Below are positions 20,551-31,559 of a stretch of 64,000 nucleotides of DNA, in pieces. The notes below the pieces were generated by a model that was not told the DNA's origin, searched no databases, and worked only from the letters and a program-made list of their open reading frames with translations. The DNA is from Lantana camara (lineage: Eukaryota; Streptophyta; Magnoliopsida; Lamiales; Verbenaceae). The stretch is from positions 82,248,501-82,312,500 of the forward strand of contig CM074858.1 of NCBI GenBank assembly GCA_037501455.1, given 5' to 3'. The position numbers and the translations under genes were made by a program. The stretch's first letter is position 1. Each line of letters opens with the position of its first letter.

Positions 20551-23098
20551 TGTAACACCCCGGACACGTGGAGGTGCCACACCCCCGCACTATAGATCAA
20601 TTCACATACGAAATGGTCAATCCGTACATGAACTAACCTATAGCGAACGGGTGACAATGCAGTACTTGACAAGCTAGGCGGGATAACTAAAACATGCAAT
20701 AAGATAAAGCGGAAGCATAAAGTAATTTCTAACAAATAGTTTCATTTATTCAATCATGATATTTCTCATTTCCAATAAAATATATTCTAACTTATCCTAT
20801 CAATACATTATCATCTCCAATTTTAATAATAATAATAACTACAGTTCCATAATAAACAATTAAATACACGAACCACGGATGACATGACTACATGAACTGG
20901 ACTTGACTCGACTCTACTCCCGCCTAGCGTGCACCTGCAATACCTGAAAGGTGGAGGCGTCAGTCTGTGAAGACTGAGTGAGGGGTTTACATATATATTA
21001 GCGCAGATAACATGCAAGTCATATTCTCGGGTAAAGGTTTATAAAGATAAATATACAAGTTTAATAATAACATGGCTTCGCCCGGGAATACAACTATCAA
21101 TATTAAATACTTGTTCATTCTATACAGTCAATAAACATGCTTGCTTGCTGGTTACTTATTAGGTGATCACGCAATTCAATTATCATGCAATCATGTAGGT
21201 GTATTCAATTAGCATATTCATGGAATGAAATCATGCAATCACTACATGGCGTGCTTGTAACATGATAGGGTTTATTCCTCCTGTGATTGGACGGACAATC
21301 ATTGGCACGAAACCAATCCAGCGCCCTTCACTCAGAAGGACCTGGCCAGGGGAAACACGGGTACACGATAGGGTTTTGTTCTTCTTGTGGTTGGACGGAC
21401 AACCACTGGCAGGACCAGTCCAGCGCCCTCACTAAGGAGAACCTGGCCAAGAGAACACACGCACACGGTAGGGTATTGTTCATCTTGTGATTGGACGGAC
21501 AATCATTGGCACGAAACCAATCCAGCGCCCCCACTAAGGAGGACCTGGCCAAGAGAACACACTTGCTTGCATTCATGAACATGGCATGCTTTGATGCGTG
21601 AATACTAACATGCTTTACTTGCTTGATTAATGAACAATAATATAACTTGGAACGATAAATGATTTCATGAAAATATAACTATAAATACCTTTTTGGCTAA
21701 AACAGTCACGTAAAGGTTATACGGGTTCTAGATAACTAGAAATTAAACCTCACCTGACAGGCGACACACGACTCGTGAATGCGTGAACGTGCTCATTGAC
21801 CATAATCTCCGCCCTGGAGAATCATTGGACATGAAACGAGACAATGTACGTGCATGAGACTATAATTCAAACATATTATTCCATATAATGACGCACGGCA
21901 TGATCATACACGAGACATTGAGCAATACACAATGTAGCATGAAAACATGTTGTTTCGACATATAATCAATCATATAATAGCAATTTGGGATCAAATAAGC
22001 CATTGGAACGAGGGGCCAAAATTGTAATTTTGTGCAGAATATTTCTGCACTACCAGAGAGCTGGGAACGGCCGTTCCAGGTTTCAGTGCAAAGTGGGAAG
22101 GGCCGTTCCCGCTGTCGGGCTCCCCGAAGATGGGAACGGCCGTTCCCGTCTGTAAGACAAAGTGGGAACGGGCGTTCCCGTCCTCGCCGCCTGACACATA
22201 ATTCAAACAATGGGAACGGCTGTTCCCCAATTGCAAAGGGGACGGGAACGGCCGTTCCCGTTACACAGAAGGTTCAGAAAACAGGGGAGAAGAACAGGGG
22301 AGCTACGGCCAAGCTCCCAATTCACCTCAAACTTACATATTTCAATCCCATATATTATAATTCATGAAGGGAGACATGTATATATGCATATAGTGCAATA
22401 ACACCCAATATAACACACAATCCATGCTTTAATCATCATAATCTCCAACTTGAGCCTAAATATAAATTCATCATATAATCCCATAAACCTCAAGATTTAA
22501 GCATGGATTTCAAGCTATAACTATGCAATCATATTCCTAACAACTCATACACAACATATCACATTCAATTCATAAACCCTAGCTTCATATAAACTCCCAA
22601 GAAACCATGTATGCTTCCATCCCTACCTTGAATGAAAGAAAGAGAAGAAAGGATGGAGAGATGATGAAGATGAAGTCCCAAAGCCTCCAATTCCTCAAAG
22701 ATTTTAGCAAGAAATGATGACATCCCTCCTTCTTTTGGTTGGGGTTTGGATCGGTAGAGAGGAGAGGCAAATATGGGATGATTGGCATGAAAATGAAGAT
22801 GATGGTTGTAGAAGAGATGCATATATCGATACACTTGGGGAAATATGTGGTATTGCAATTAAATCCCTAATGTTGGTAAGTCATGCAATTAAGTATATCA
22901 AGTTTGAAAATGAGCACTTAGGTCCCCAATATATCCATGCAATTTGGTCCTTAAAGAAAGAGGAATGAGCACTTAAGGACAAATTGGACAATTAATTCAT
23001 GTAACAATTAAATTCCACTTATACAAGAATTCTTGAAATGAAATGAATATCATATAATTTTCACGTAATCCTGACTGTCTGAAAATCGGGGCGTTACA
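20551..23098 (-). repeat. 5' LTR of the young non-coding element
   Basis: 2548 bp, the same length as the left LTR. Differences seen by eye include A/G near the left terminus (TGTAACACCCCGG here), C/T near 20636, A/G near 20662, C/T near 20904, A/G near 21490, T/C near 21754 and A/T near 22458. TATA stretch at 20991-20999, triple repeat at 21264-21566, palindromes at 22063-22259. Confidence 0.95.
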
Positions 23099-23103
23099 GG
23101 GAT

Positions 23104-24181
23104 CAAACAATGCATGCAATGAGATGGTATGAATGTTTATTGTACCTTCCACCACGGCAGCAGCATCAACTTCGGCATCATCCTCTTCCCCTTCCAATGC
23201 ATAAGCTCGGGCTTGAATCGGGGTCTCGGAGCCACGACATTCATCGGCCTAGGATTCTTTTTGTGTGGGCATGCATTGACCATGTGCCCAAGCTCTCTAC
23301 ACCCAAAACATTTTACCCGTCTTCTTCCTATAATTTTCCTCCGTGTCGTTCGAACCTTGGCAATATGTGCACCGAATAGGTGCTGGTAGAACGGGCACTC
23401 GAGCCAGTCCTGGAAGTCGGGGCTTGTTGTTATTGTTGTTGAAACCTTGGGGCTTGAAGACCGGAGGCCCACCTTGAGGTGCGGGCCTCTTACCCAAGTT
23501 GGAGCTAGAACCTGAACTATGCTCCGAGTGGAAAGTTTGGGGTTTCAATCTTTGCTTTTGAGCCTCCACTTGAACCACCTTTCTTGTTGCCTTGGCCTAA
23601 GTATTAACTGTTGATGCTTAAAGGGCTTGTTGAATATCCACCCTAACCCCGTGCATGAAATTTCGAGCCTTCAATTGATCATTATCCGCGATGTGGGTAG
23701 CATAGGGAGCAAGTCTCTCAAACTCTAGAATGTAGTCATCAACGAACTTTGACCCTTGCTTCAAGTTCAAGAACTCTTAAAGCCTCCTTTGTCTAGCACT
23801 TGGTGGAATGTACTTGCCATGGAACTCCCGGACGAAGCTCTCCCAATTAGAAGTTTGGCCTTGTATGAATTGGGAGGTGTAAATTGCTTTCTCTTATGAA
23901 GTCCCCGGGCAAATCTCCCAACTACCTGAAATCTCCGACTATCCTTCTTTGGCTTTAATATCATCGCCTCCAAACTATTTTGGAGGGTTGTTGTTTCGAA
24001 ACTCTCTATAGGCCGAAGAAACTTGCCCATCTTGTCCTTCCTCCATTGGTGTTTGTTGTCTTTGATTTTGTTGTAATTGGTTCAAAAGGGCTTGAACAAT
24101 ATTCTTCGTATTGAGTGGTGGCGGGGGAGGAGGATTGTTGAGAGGAGGTGATTGCTCACGATCTCAACGTCGAGTTTGCAT
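23104..24181 (-). pseudogene. Tekay gag and start of protease, decayed
   Basis: The minus-strand ATG at 24181 gives MQTRR and then a stop. Beyond it lie a proline-rich stretch, LNTKNIVQALLNQLQQNQ, capsid blocks in broken frames, and SSSNLGKRPAPQGGPPVFKPQG. Then come a damaged first zinc knuckle, CTYCQGSNDTEENY (its His and last Cys replaced), and an intact second one, CFGCRELGHMVNAC. The frame runs on to GTINIHTISLHALFDP at the insertion point. The layout matches gag of the chromovirus at 43317. Premature stops and frameshifts make it non-functional even without the insertion. Confidence 0.88.
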
Positions 24182-24342
24182 CGTGAAAAATCACAAATGA
24201 AACAAATATCGATGCATGGGTTTTGATATATGTTAATGTAAGTCACATAAAGTGCAAATGTATGCAAACAAGCGCATAGTCCTATGTTGAACGACCTAGA
24301 CAGACTCGACACGACACTAGAACTCCAGTTTTGCAACCTAGA

Positions 24343-24354
24343 GCTCTTATACCA
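24343..24354 (-). other. Primer binding site, one mismatch
   Basis: The minus strand reads TGGTATAAGAGC, one base different from the canonical TGGTATCAGAGC, 8 bases from the LTR. Confidence 0.85.
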
Positions 24355-24763
24355 CTTAAGGATGTAACACCCCAAGCGGTGGGCACCACTTCCCCCGTAC
24401 TAGAGCCTGACATGTGTAACGAAATAGAAAGTCCACACACGCGTCAAACAATAGCGAACGGGTGACAAATAAAATCTCCCCTAAGCTAGGCGGTCTAGAC
24501 CCTAAAATAGAGCGCCCAACAAATAAACATAAAGCGGAAGCGATTTAAACATAGTCATAACAACCATCAAGCATATACATCACTTATATAAATCATACAT
24601 ACTTACCCACCACGGGCCAAAAGAATCATATCATAATCTCCAAGTCTAAGTTAATAAAAGTATTCATAAATACATAGCGAATCAAAGTACAAATGTATGC
24701 AGACTCGAGCTACAAAACAAGACTAAAAAAACCAACTTGCGGCCTAGCTCGAACTTTAAACCT

Positions 24764-26720
24764 TGTTAGGAATAGTGCCCTTAAAGCAGCATTTATGCTT
24801 TACTATTTACTTGTAAAATCACAAACAGTCTTTGAATAATAAACGAGATGATTTTGTTCATAGGCAATCACTTCTTTATATGTTTATTTATGTATGTTTG
24901 GGTTGACTGTGTTTTGCATGTTTTGAACTCCTCTAATCCAATGAGGCCGTTAAGAACTTTACCCTTATGGGAACGACACATGAAATAAGTTCTTAACTCC
25001 ATAAGCGAGGAGTAGAAATTTCTCCAAGTCGATGAGTCCGACAGACAGTGGGAGTGTCGACCTTGACTCCGTTGAGACTTGCTTATGTGATTATGTCCTT
25101 GTAAAGGATCATTCATTTTCATGAAATGATAAGTGCATACCATGATGCTTTCATAATACATAAGGGTGATTGTTATAAGAACTTCATCCAGATTAGGAAA
25201 TATCTCACAGGTTAATGACGTGATTAATAATCCTTAGACTTGAGATTCTATAATGTCTCATATGAGTTAACTCTGTAATATTTGATATAGGCTCAAAAGG
25301 GTATCGCCATATAGACACCTAAACCACGACCTATGTTGGAATTACACAAGTGGCATATGTAGAATTAGTAGAAGTGATAAAGGACCTACACTTGTTAAGA
25401 ACAAGAATGATCTCTTACTGATTGAGTTGTTCATAGTCCATTAAATATTAAACCCTTGGCGAAGGTGGATAAAAGATCAAGACATCAAGAAAATGAGGTT
25501 TTCTTGGATTGAGATCTAAATGGATATGAAACGAACTTAACTTTAAAGATCGAGAATATTAAGGCTCTGACATTATTCCCATGCCTTAGTTCTTGATTGA
25601 GAGATGGAGTTGTAGGAGGATCGTATTTCACTGATTGTCATTGACTGAAAGGTTCTTCGATTCATTTCGTTATTCGGCTAGGGGTCACACACCCATTGCT
25701 AGATTACGGTAGTGTGATCTGTGAAGTGATTATTTAATTATGGGAATTAATTAATTACTGTCACTGCTAATCGAATAATGAACCTAAAGGGTCACACACA
25801 AATGCCAGAATACGAGGATTATTGTAGGATGTTAATATGATTAACGAAGGATCAAAATGTTGATCAAAACGAAGCCACGAACACGTGGGCATTGCCACGT
25901 GTCAAGGACATGTGACTGCCACGTGTCACGTAGCCTGCGTGGTTGCCATGTGTCACGCACACGTGGCTGTGACGTGGCTTCACTTGTGCGATTAATTTAC
26001 ACGTGAATTCTTTTCTAGAATTAATTAATTTTGGTCTTTTAATTAATTATGAATTAATTGTTAAGACTATTCTCAAATTACTTAACCGAATAAATAATTA
26101 ATTGGGAATTAAATTATTTATTGAATCTTGACTTTTGACTTTAGTAAGTAAAGGTAGAAAAGTCAAACTTCCTATTGTAGGAGAGAGAAGGCATCTCTTG
26201 CAAGACTTGGAGAACAAGTTAAGAACTTATTATTCCAATTAAATTAATAATTAAATGAGTTAATTAGTGAGCAAGAAAGCTAATCCCATTGGGTCTTGGA
26301 AACCCTAGGGAGTTCGAACCCCACTAGTATAAATACTAGTGGGGGTGCTTCTCTTATTCGTGAGACCAACGTTCTTGAAGCGTTAAGTTTTTGAGAAAAA
26401 TAAAAGAAAAATTTTCAAAGTAAAATATCCTAGCCTAACACAAGCCGTAGAACTAGCATTCTCACTAGCTTGATCGTGTTCTAGGACTGGTGTGGATACG
26501 CATTGGAGGATTGCCTACTTTGGTATCTAATCGAAGGACGTTCGAGGGACTTTCCGCTTGAAGGGTGTTTGTTAGGCGGTAACAACATCACAAGAAAGCT
26601 TCTATTAACGTGAGTTTCTTGATACACCCTACGATACAATACGAATATTGCAAGTCTTTTAGATCTATTTTTGGAAATTTTTTTAAACTTCCGCTGCGCA
26701 TACTCTGCTGTTTTCCAACA
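24764..26720 (+). mobile_element. Ty1/copia solo LTR, 1957 bp, TSD AACCT
   Basis: Starts TGTTAGGAATAGTGCCC, ends TTTTCCAACA, and is flanked by AACCT at 24759-24763 and 26721-26725. It is homologous over its length to the LTRs at 58895 and 59597, one of which is followed by a primer site, proving the LTR nature. It carries a G-box cluster at 25882-25965 and AT-rich inverted repeats near 26020-26115. The start sequence is like that of Angela/Tork-type copia elements, which is only a suggestion of lineage. No internal region, hence a solo LTR. Confidence 0.95.
25882..25965. promoter_or_regulatory. G-box (CACGTG) cluster in the copia LTR
   Basis: Perfect CACGTG at 25882-25887, 25896-25901, 25920-25925 and 25960-25965, with related GACGTGGC and CATGTG between. 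G-boxes bind plant bZIP and bHLH factors and include ABA-response elements. A similar cluster sits in the same place of the LTR at 59597 (60765-60806). Confidence 0.75.
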
Positions 26721-27245
26721 AACCTATACCTGCAACTCAAGAAACAAGGGGAAAAAAGAAATAACGAAGAGAGGTCAGTCCTAACGACTGGCGATGGGGC
26801 TAACACACACACACACACAAACATATACATACGAGCAAAGAAAATATCAAAGCCAAAAGCTCATGAACCGGGGCATGGTTTTTGCAACCTCAAATGTTTT
26901 TCCGTGATAATAAATATATAAGAGAGTTTAGGGCCGAAGGCCAAATCAACCAATTTTAGTAATTAAGAATCCATTCCCATTTCACGAACCACATCAAATT
27001 CAAACTAACTCGGAGAGTACGAGTTCTCCAACTAAACTCCTTAAATTCAAATTCAAACAAACAAACAAAGCTCACATCCAAATGATGGAAAGGGTTGCAA
27101 GCCCTAAACCATCGGTTCAAAGTTCATACTGAGAAGGGGGCTAATTACTCGTACCTGCTCCTTCGACACTGTCTCCCTCGGCTTAAGAAAACGTTCCTTT
27201 CCCTCGACCTCCCGAGGTTGGGTAAGCCCTCTCAAATGGAGATGT

Positions 27246-27335
27246 AACGGCCGTTAGCAGCAGCTGGGGAGTCTGTTCCCACTAACAGCCGTTAGTGGAA
27301 GATACAAGGGAGGGGACTAACGGTCGTTAGTCCCC
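27246..27335. repeat. Palindrome cluster of the TAACGGCCGTTA type
   Basis: TAACGGCCGTTA at 27245-27256, arms CCACTAAC and GTTAGTGG around AGCC at 27279-27298, and arms of 11 bp (GGGGACTAACG and CGTTAGTCCCC) around GT at 27312-27335. Position within the LTR matches the clusters at 38601 and 55437, but the sequence is different. Confidence 0.85.
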
Positions 27336-28850
27336 CAGGCTTGGTGTTTTGTGTGTTTTCTTTGTTTTTTTGCTTGTCTTGCTCGCTTCCCTCCCCGATA
27401 TTGATCCTTGTGTGTTGTATAATTGTTTATTGCATGAATTGCTTTGATATGACTTGTTAATGTGTGAATTTGTTATGTTTCTTGTATAAATAATATATTA
27501 TGATGTGTATATAATTGTTTTAGTATGATTTTGATGCATAAATGTGAACTATGAACTTGTTTGCCCTAAGTGCAACGTGTGATGTATCTTTGTACCTAAC
27601 TTGTTTTCCTTATGTGTGTTGGACTTGTTATATGCCCTTATATGAATATGAATTGATGTGATATGATGAAGTATGTGATTTTAAGGCATGCTATTAAGTG
27701 TTAAGTGTTTCACATGTTCGTGATTGATTAAGTGTTACCGTTTGCCATCTCATTTGTATCCATTACCGTAATTATACATATGAACACGAACTTTGCCAAA
27801 GTGATTGAACTCCTTAAGTGCATTAACATATGTCGTGCGTCTCTATGGTTCATTTTGAGTCTAAGTCTTGTATTTTATCTTCAGTTTGTTCAGGTGCACC
27901 CGGGGTGGTGTTTGTTGGTCAAGTTGATTCTGGGATGGATTGATCATGTGTCTTCGGTTTCGTTGGTGTAAGGTGAGGTTAGTATATAGTTAGACCGTAA
28001 CGAAATGTGCCCGTTTTCAAATGCATGTGACTCATAAGCCTCTATGTATATGTAGATATGTACGAGATACGTATTTTGATGGTATATCGTAAGTTTGAAA
28101 GTATGAACACTATGTATGAGCCTTTGTATGCTTAGTCTCGGATTAGATATGATTTTGAGGTCAGTGTATGGTATGTACGTACGATATGATAAGTATGATA
28201 TGCATGAGTTACGTTTGTCTGTCTGTCTGCCTGTTAGTAGCAGGTTTTGGACTTCGAATTTTTGAACTCTGAACTTTGCACTTTGCTGGGCCGTGGAGTT
28301 TTATACGAAGGAGCCCCGGGACGGTGTCGGGCCGTCGGGTTACTTCTGAGTATGGTCTCCACTTTGAAAGGATCAACCCGGACCCCACCAAGAGGTTGGT
28401 TGGGGAATGGAATCCTCGGGCGTGAGTGTCATGAAACTCACGACCCATCCATATGTCTGGATGGTTAGGGTATGTACAACCTTTTCATCACCCGGAGTAG
28501 AGAAGGTAAGTTTGATTTGAATTCGTTTGATTATGAATTTGAATATGCTATGAGTTGGTTGGATTTGCACTAGTACCCGCCGAGTTTTCTGTTTGTCTGT
28601 CATAAGTTCGTGAAACGGGGGTAGACTCTTAAATTAAGATAAATTTTGGTATACTTTTAACCTAATAATATATGTTTTGATATGCCTGTTAAGTTTGCTC
28701 TGTTTTGAACTTACCCTATGACTATGTAACTTAAGTTCCGTTATGTTTTGTTTGTTAAGTCACTATATATATATTATTATCACGGGCAAATGTTTTGGCG
28801 TGCAAAAACTAATGCTGGGTTCACGAACATCCACTTTTAAACGTGTTGTG

Positions 28851-28882
28851 CTCTATATATATGTAGGTGTGCGTGGGTAGCC
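28851..28882 (+). promoter_or_regulatory. LTR core promoter split by an insertion
   Basis: CTCTATATATATG is followed by GTAGGTGTGCGTGGG and TAGCC, the target duplication of the element 28883-49026. The downstream half, CCTCACTCAGTC with its GACTG hairpin partner, is at 49032-49055. Joining the flanks restores the module seen in other LTRs. Confidence 0.75.
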
Positions 28883-29894
28883 TGTAGCACCCCAAGTGGT
28901 GGGGCACCACACCCCCGCACTATGACCTGACACGTGTATGAAATGGAAAGTCCGCACACGTACCAAGCCACAGCGAACGGGTCACAAACGAGAAAACCAA
29001 CCTAAGCTAGGCGGTACCTAAACCCTGTACAAGTGCAAATATACAAAACCTGAATGCGCAAGCGATACAAAATACGAATTCTCAAAAACCTTGATCAGCA
29101 ATCATAATCCATATATTTCAATAAGTAAATCTATGTCAACTAAACGGGTTCAACTGGCGCTAGACACCTGTCCCGATCAAACATATAATCAAAACGGGTT
29201 CATCTAAACCGAGCACCTATCCTAACCTGTCCCGAAATTCATACATTCGAATCATAATTATAATCCTGTGCAAAACCATATCATAAGTAAGGTTATCATA
29301 AATTGAAACAAGGTATATAACAGACTCAGACAAACTGACGCATCTTACATAAACAAGGCTCCAAACATAAAACGAAGCAATGTACTTAACAACTTAAACG
29401 AACAGATACAGACTCAACAAACACTGACAGCCGCCTAGCTCAAACCTGCAAAAACTGAAAAGTGGAAAAGAAGGGGGAGGGTCAGTCTCTAGAAGACTGA
29501 GCGAGCAGGAGCGATACATAGATATAGCAACATGCGCATGCAAGTCATAAATCCCGAGCAAGGTTTTATTTAAGGTTAGTTCCCAAGAGGGCAAGATAAT
29601 AACTAAGCAATGCTCGGATTTTACGACTAATCATATTGAATTCATTAGGTTCATAATTCATACAAAATCAATAAGGCTCGGCGAGTGAACGTACATCATC
29701 TCCAACCAAACTCCGACCGTGTACGACAAATATCTTTAATACATTGAATACGTGATCATGCAGTATATTATAATACACACAAATCATATAACATAGTCAT
29801 TTGGGCAATCCGTGTCCTGGCCTTCCCGCACGGTGCATAACAATCATAACATACTCATAATCATAAAATAAGTTCCAACCTTCTTCCTCCGGGT

Positions 29895-29923
29895 GGTGGA
29901 CGGGTTAGCAAGACCCGACCACC
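29895..29923 (-). repeat. Conserved U3 hairpin with covarying stem
   Basis: A 5-bp outer stem (GGTGG and CCACC), an A/A mismatch, a 5-bp inner stem (CGGGT and ACCCG) and the loop TAGCAAG. The same architecture at 51726-51752 has GATAG/CTATC outside and AGGG/CCCT inside with the same loop; 27084-27113 has GATGG/CCATC. Copies also at 36541-36569 and, more degenerate, near 339. Confidence 0.8.
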
Positions 29924-31559
29924 TCATACATAGGCCAATGGGGTTTCATGACTCCCCCAAGGGCACTCAGCTCCCATTCCTCGCTAAACCTCCTAGCGAG
30001 GGTCGGTATCACCGTATATGTGGTGGGACTAGTACAAGGGATCACCGTCGGCCCTTGCCTCCCCGGATAGCCACATGTACTAAGTCCCTGGGCCCGTGAA
30101 CATATCATACATACATAATCTCGCCAAAACATTTGATTCATAAGAAATATAACATATTTCATGATTTATTAGAAAAGGGTTTACTCGATCAAAGTTTACT
30201 CGACGACTCTACTTTAAAAGTAACATATATATATATAAGGTTTTTGGCCAAAGCTTGTCACATAAGGTTGTAGGGTTTAATATGTAACTAGAACGAAAAC
30301 ACCCTCACCTGGTACCATACAAAGCCAAACCCAAAGCAAATGGTCCACCCCGGAACCTGCACGACCACAATTCACCACCCCGGGTGCTTCTGTACCAACT
30401 GAACACACAAAACAAAGTACATAACTCAGACTCAGACTCAGACAACCATATAAAGACGCACGACACATGCTCAAGTACTTAAGAAATACAATCACATAAG
30501 CAAAGTTCATAATCATATTGATTACTGGTAAAATAAAATATCACATAGCTCAACATATTCATAAAACACATCAAGAGATGTTCTTATGCATAATTAATTC
30601 AATCAAACAAAATGGAAAGGCAATGCATACCACATTATTTCATATAAATTCATATTTGTAGGAATAATTTATTTCTTTCGTGTAAAAGTTTCTAATTTAA
30701 CCATTTAAGTTGCATACAATTCATATATCGCATAATAGGTTTATTTTAAATTAAGTAATTAAACCTAAATTACGAAGTTTCAAATTAAATTATCCAAGAC
30801 ATACTAAGTCAATTCTTGCTAAATCCTAAATTGCATAACAAATTCTTATGTCATATAATAATTTCCAATTCAAGTCATATTTCACATTTCATACAAAATC
30901 CACATATTACAAAGCCCATTGAATCGTATAATAGCATGTGACGAATTCATTTTGACCCACGAGGTTACATACCAAATTTCGACTAAGCCATTTAATCATT
31001 CAAAGTTCATACAATTCATACATTGGATCATAGATTCAAATTCAATTTAGGTAATTAAACGTTAAATGCAAAAATCTTAAATTTAATTATCCAAGGCATA
31101 ATAAAGCAACTTTTACTTCATCAAAATTAGCATAATCGTTTTCAAATGATAATGTTCAATTAATTCAAGTTATACAAATTTACTTTTTTCTAAAATTACC
31201 CAAACACCCCCTTCTACAGGGGCTAAATTAAATCTAATGGCATGAAACGAAACTATTATCAACAACAATCATGAAATCATACATTCATCATTCATTATAT
31301 ATTTTCAAATACCATACAATGCATATTCATTAATTTATCGAGCATACAAGAGCGAATTACATTTTAAAATAAATAACAACTGATACAATTTCGACATAAC
31401 GGGGTTCAATTTACAATTCAAAGCATCAATATATATCACATTTCATTTAATACATGATTTCGTACACATTGGAATACAATTCGATCGACAAATCAAGCAA
31501 TTAGCAATAAAAACAATTAATTTCAAATATTCAAATTATACAAAATAAATCACAACAAA

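Larger units (their letters stand above)
14943..23098 (-). mobile_element. Young non-coding LTR element (LARD-like), 8156 bp, TSD GGGAT
   Basis: Two 2548-bp LTRs (14943-17490 and 20551-23098) flank a 3060-bp internal region. The 5-bp target duplication GGGAT is perfect (14938-14942 and 23099-23103). The primer site lies next to the right LTR on the minus strand (20532-20543) and the polypurine tract next to the left one, so the element runs on the minus strand. No gag or pol domain is recognisable inside; this fits a large retrotransposon derivative that borrows proteins. I count about 12 differences between the LTRs, roughly 0.5%, nearly all transitions, so insertion was recent. It sits exactly in the protease active-site codons of its host element. 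Confidence 0.95.
14707..27244 (-). mobile_element. Minus-strand Tekay element truncated at both ends, twice interrupted
   Basis: Minus-strand order from the right: truncated 5' LTR (24363-27244, holding a copia solo LTR), primer site (24343-24354), gag (from 24181), zinc knuckles and first half of protease (to 23104), the inserted element 14943-23098, then the rest of protease (14942-14707). RT, RNase H, integrase and 3' LTR are missing; the element stops in AT-rich DNA near 14720. On the right the LTR is cut at about 27244, where it meets an oppositely oriented LTR. Gag blocks resemble those of the chromovirus at 43317, which places it in the same lineage. Confidence 0.85.
24363..27244 (-). 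repeat. 5' LTR of the truncated minus Tekay element, interrupted and truncated
   Basis: Starts TGTAACACCCCAAGCGG. It is present as 24363-24763 and 26726-27244 around a copia solo LTR. The part after the copia LTR aligns with 51391-51880 of the solo LTR at 50877: the CCTGCAACTC block, the AGTCCTAACGACT hairpin and the GATGG/CCATC hairpin at 27084-27113. Homology stops near 27244, where an inverted LTR begins, so its U3 start is lost. Confidence 0.82.

Noticed and set aside
15215..22401. Pairs of identical reading frames repeated 5608 bp apart (for example 15215-15409 and 20823-21017)
   Set aside because: They are the two LTRs of one young element; identity reflects recent duplication, not coding constraint.
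23129..23389. Plus-strand frames over 23110-23390
   Set aside because: They are shadows of the minus-strand gag with its zinc knuckle CFGCRELGHMVNAC.
24764..26720. Possibility that this is a DNA transposon because of its short terminal inverted repeat TGTT...AACA
   Set aside because: A 5-bp duplication, homology to an LTR directly followed by a tRNA primer site at 62971, and length fit a copia LTR.
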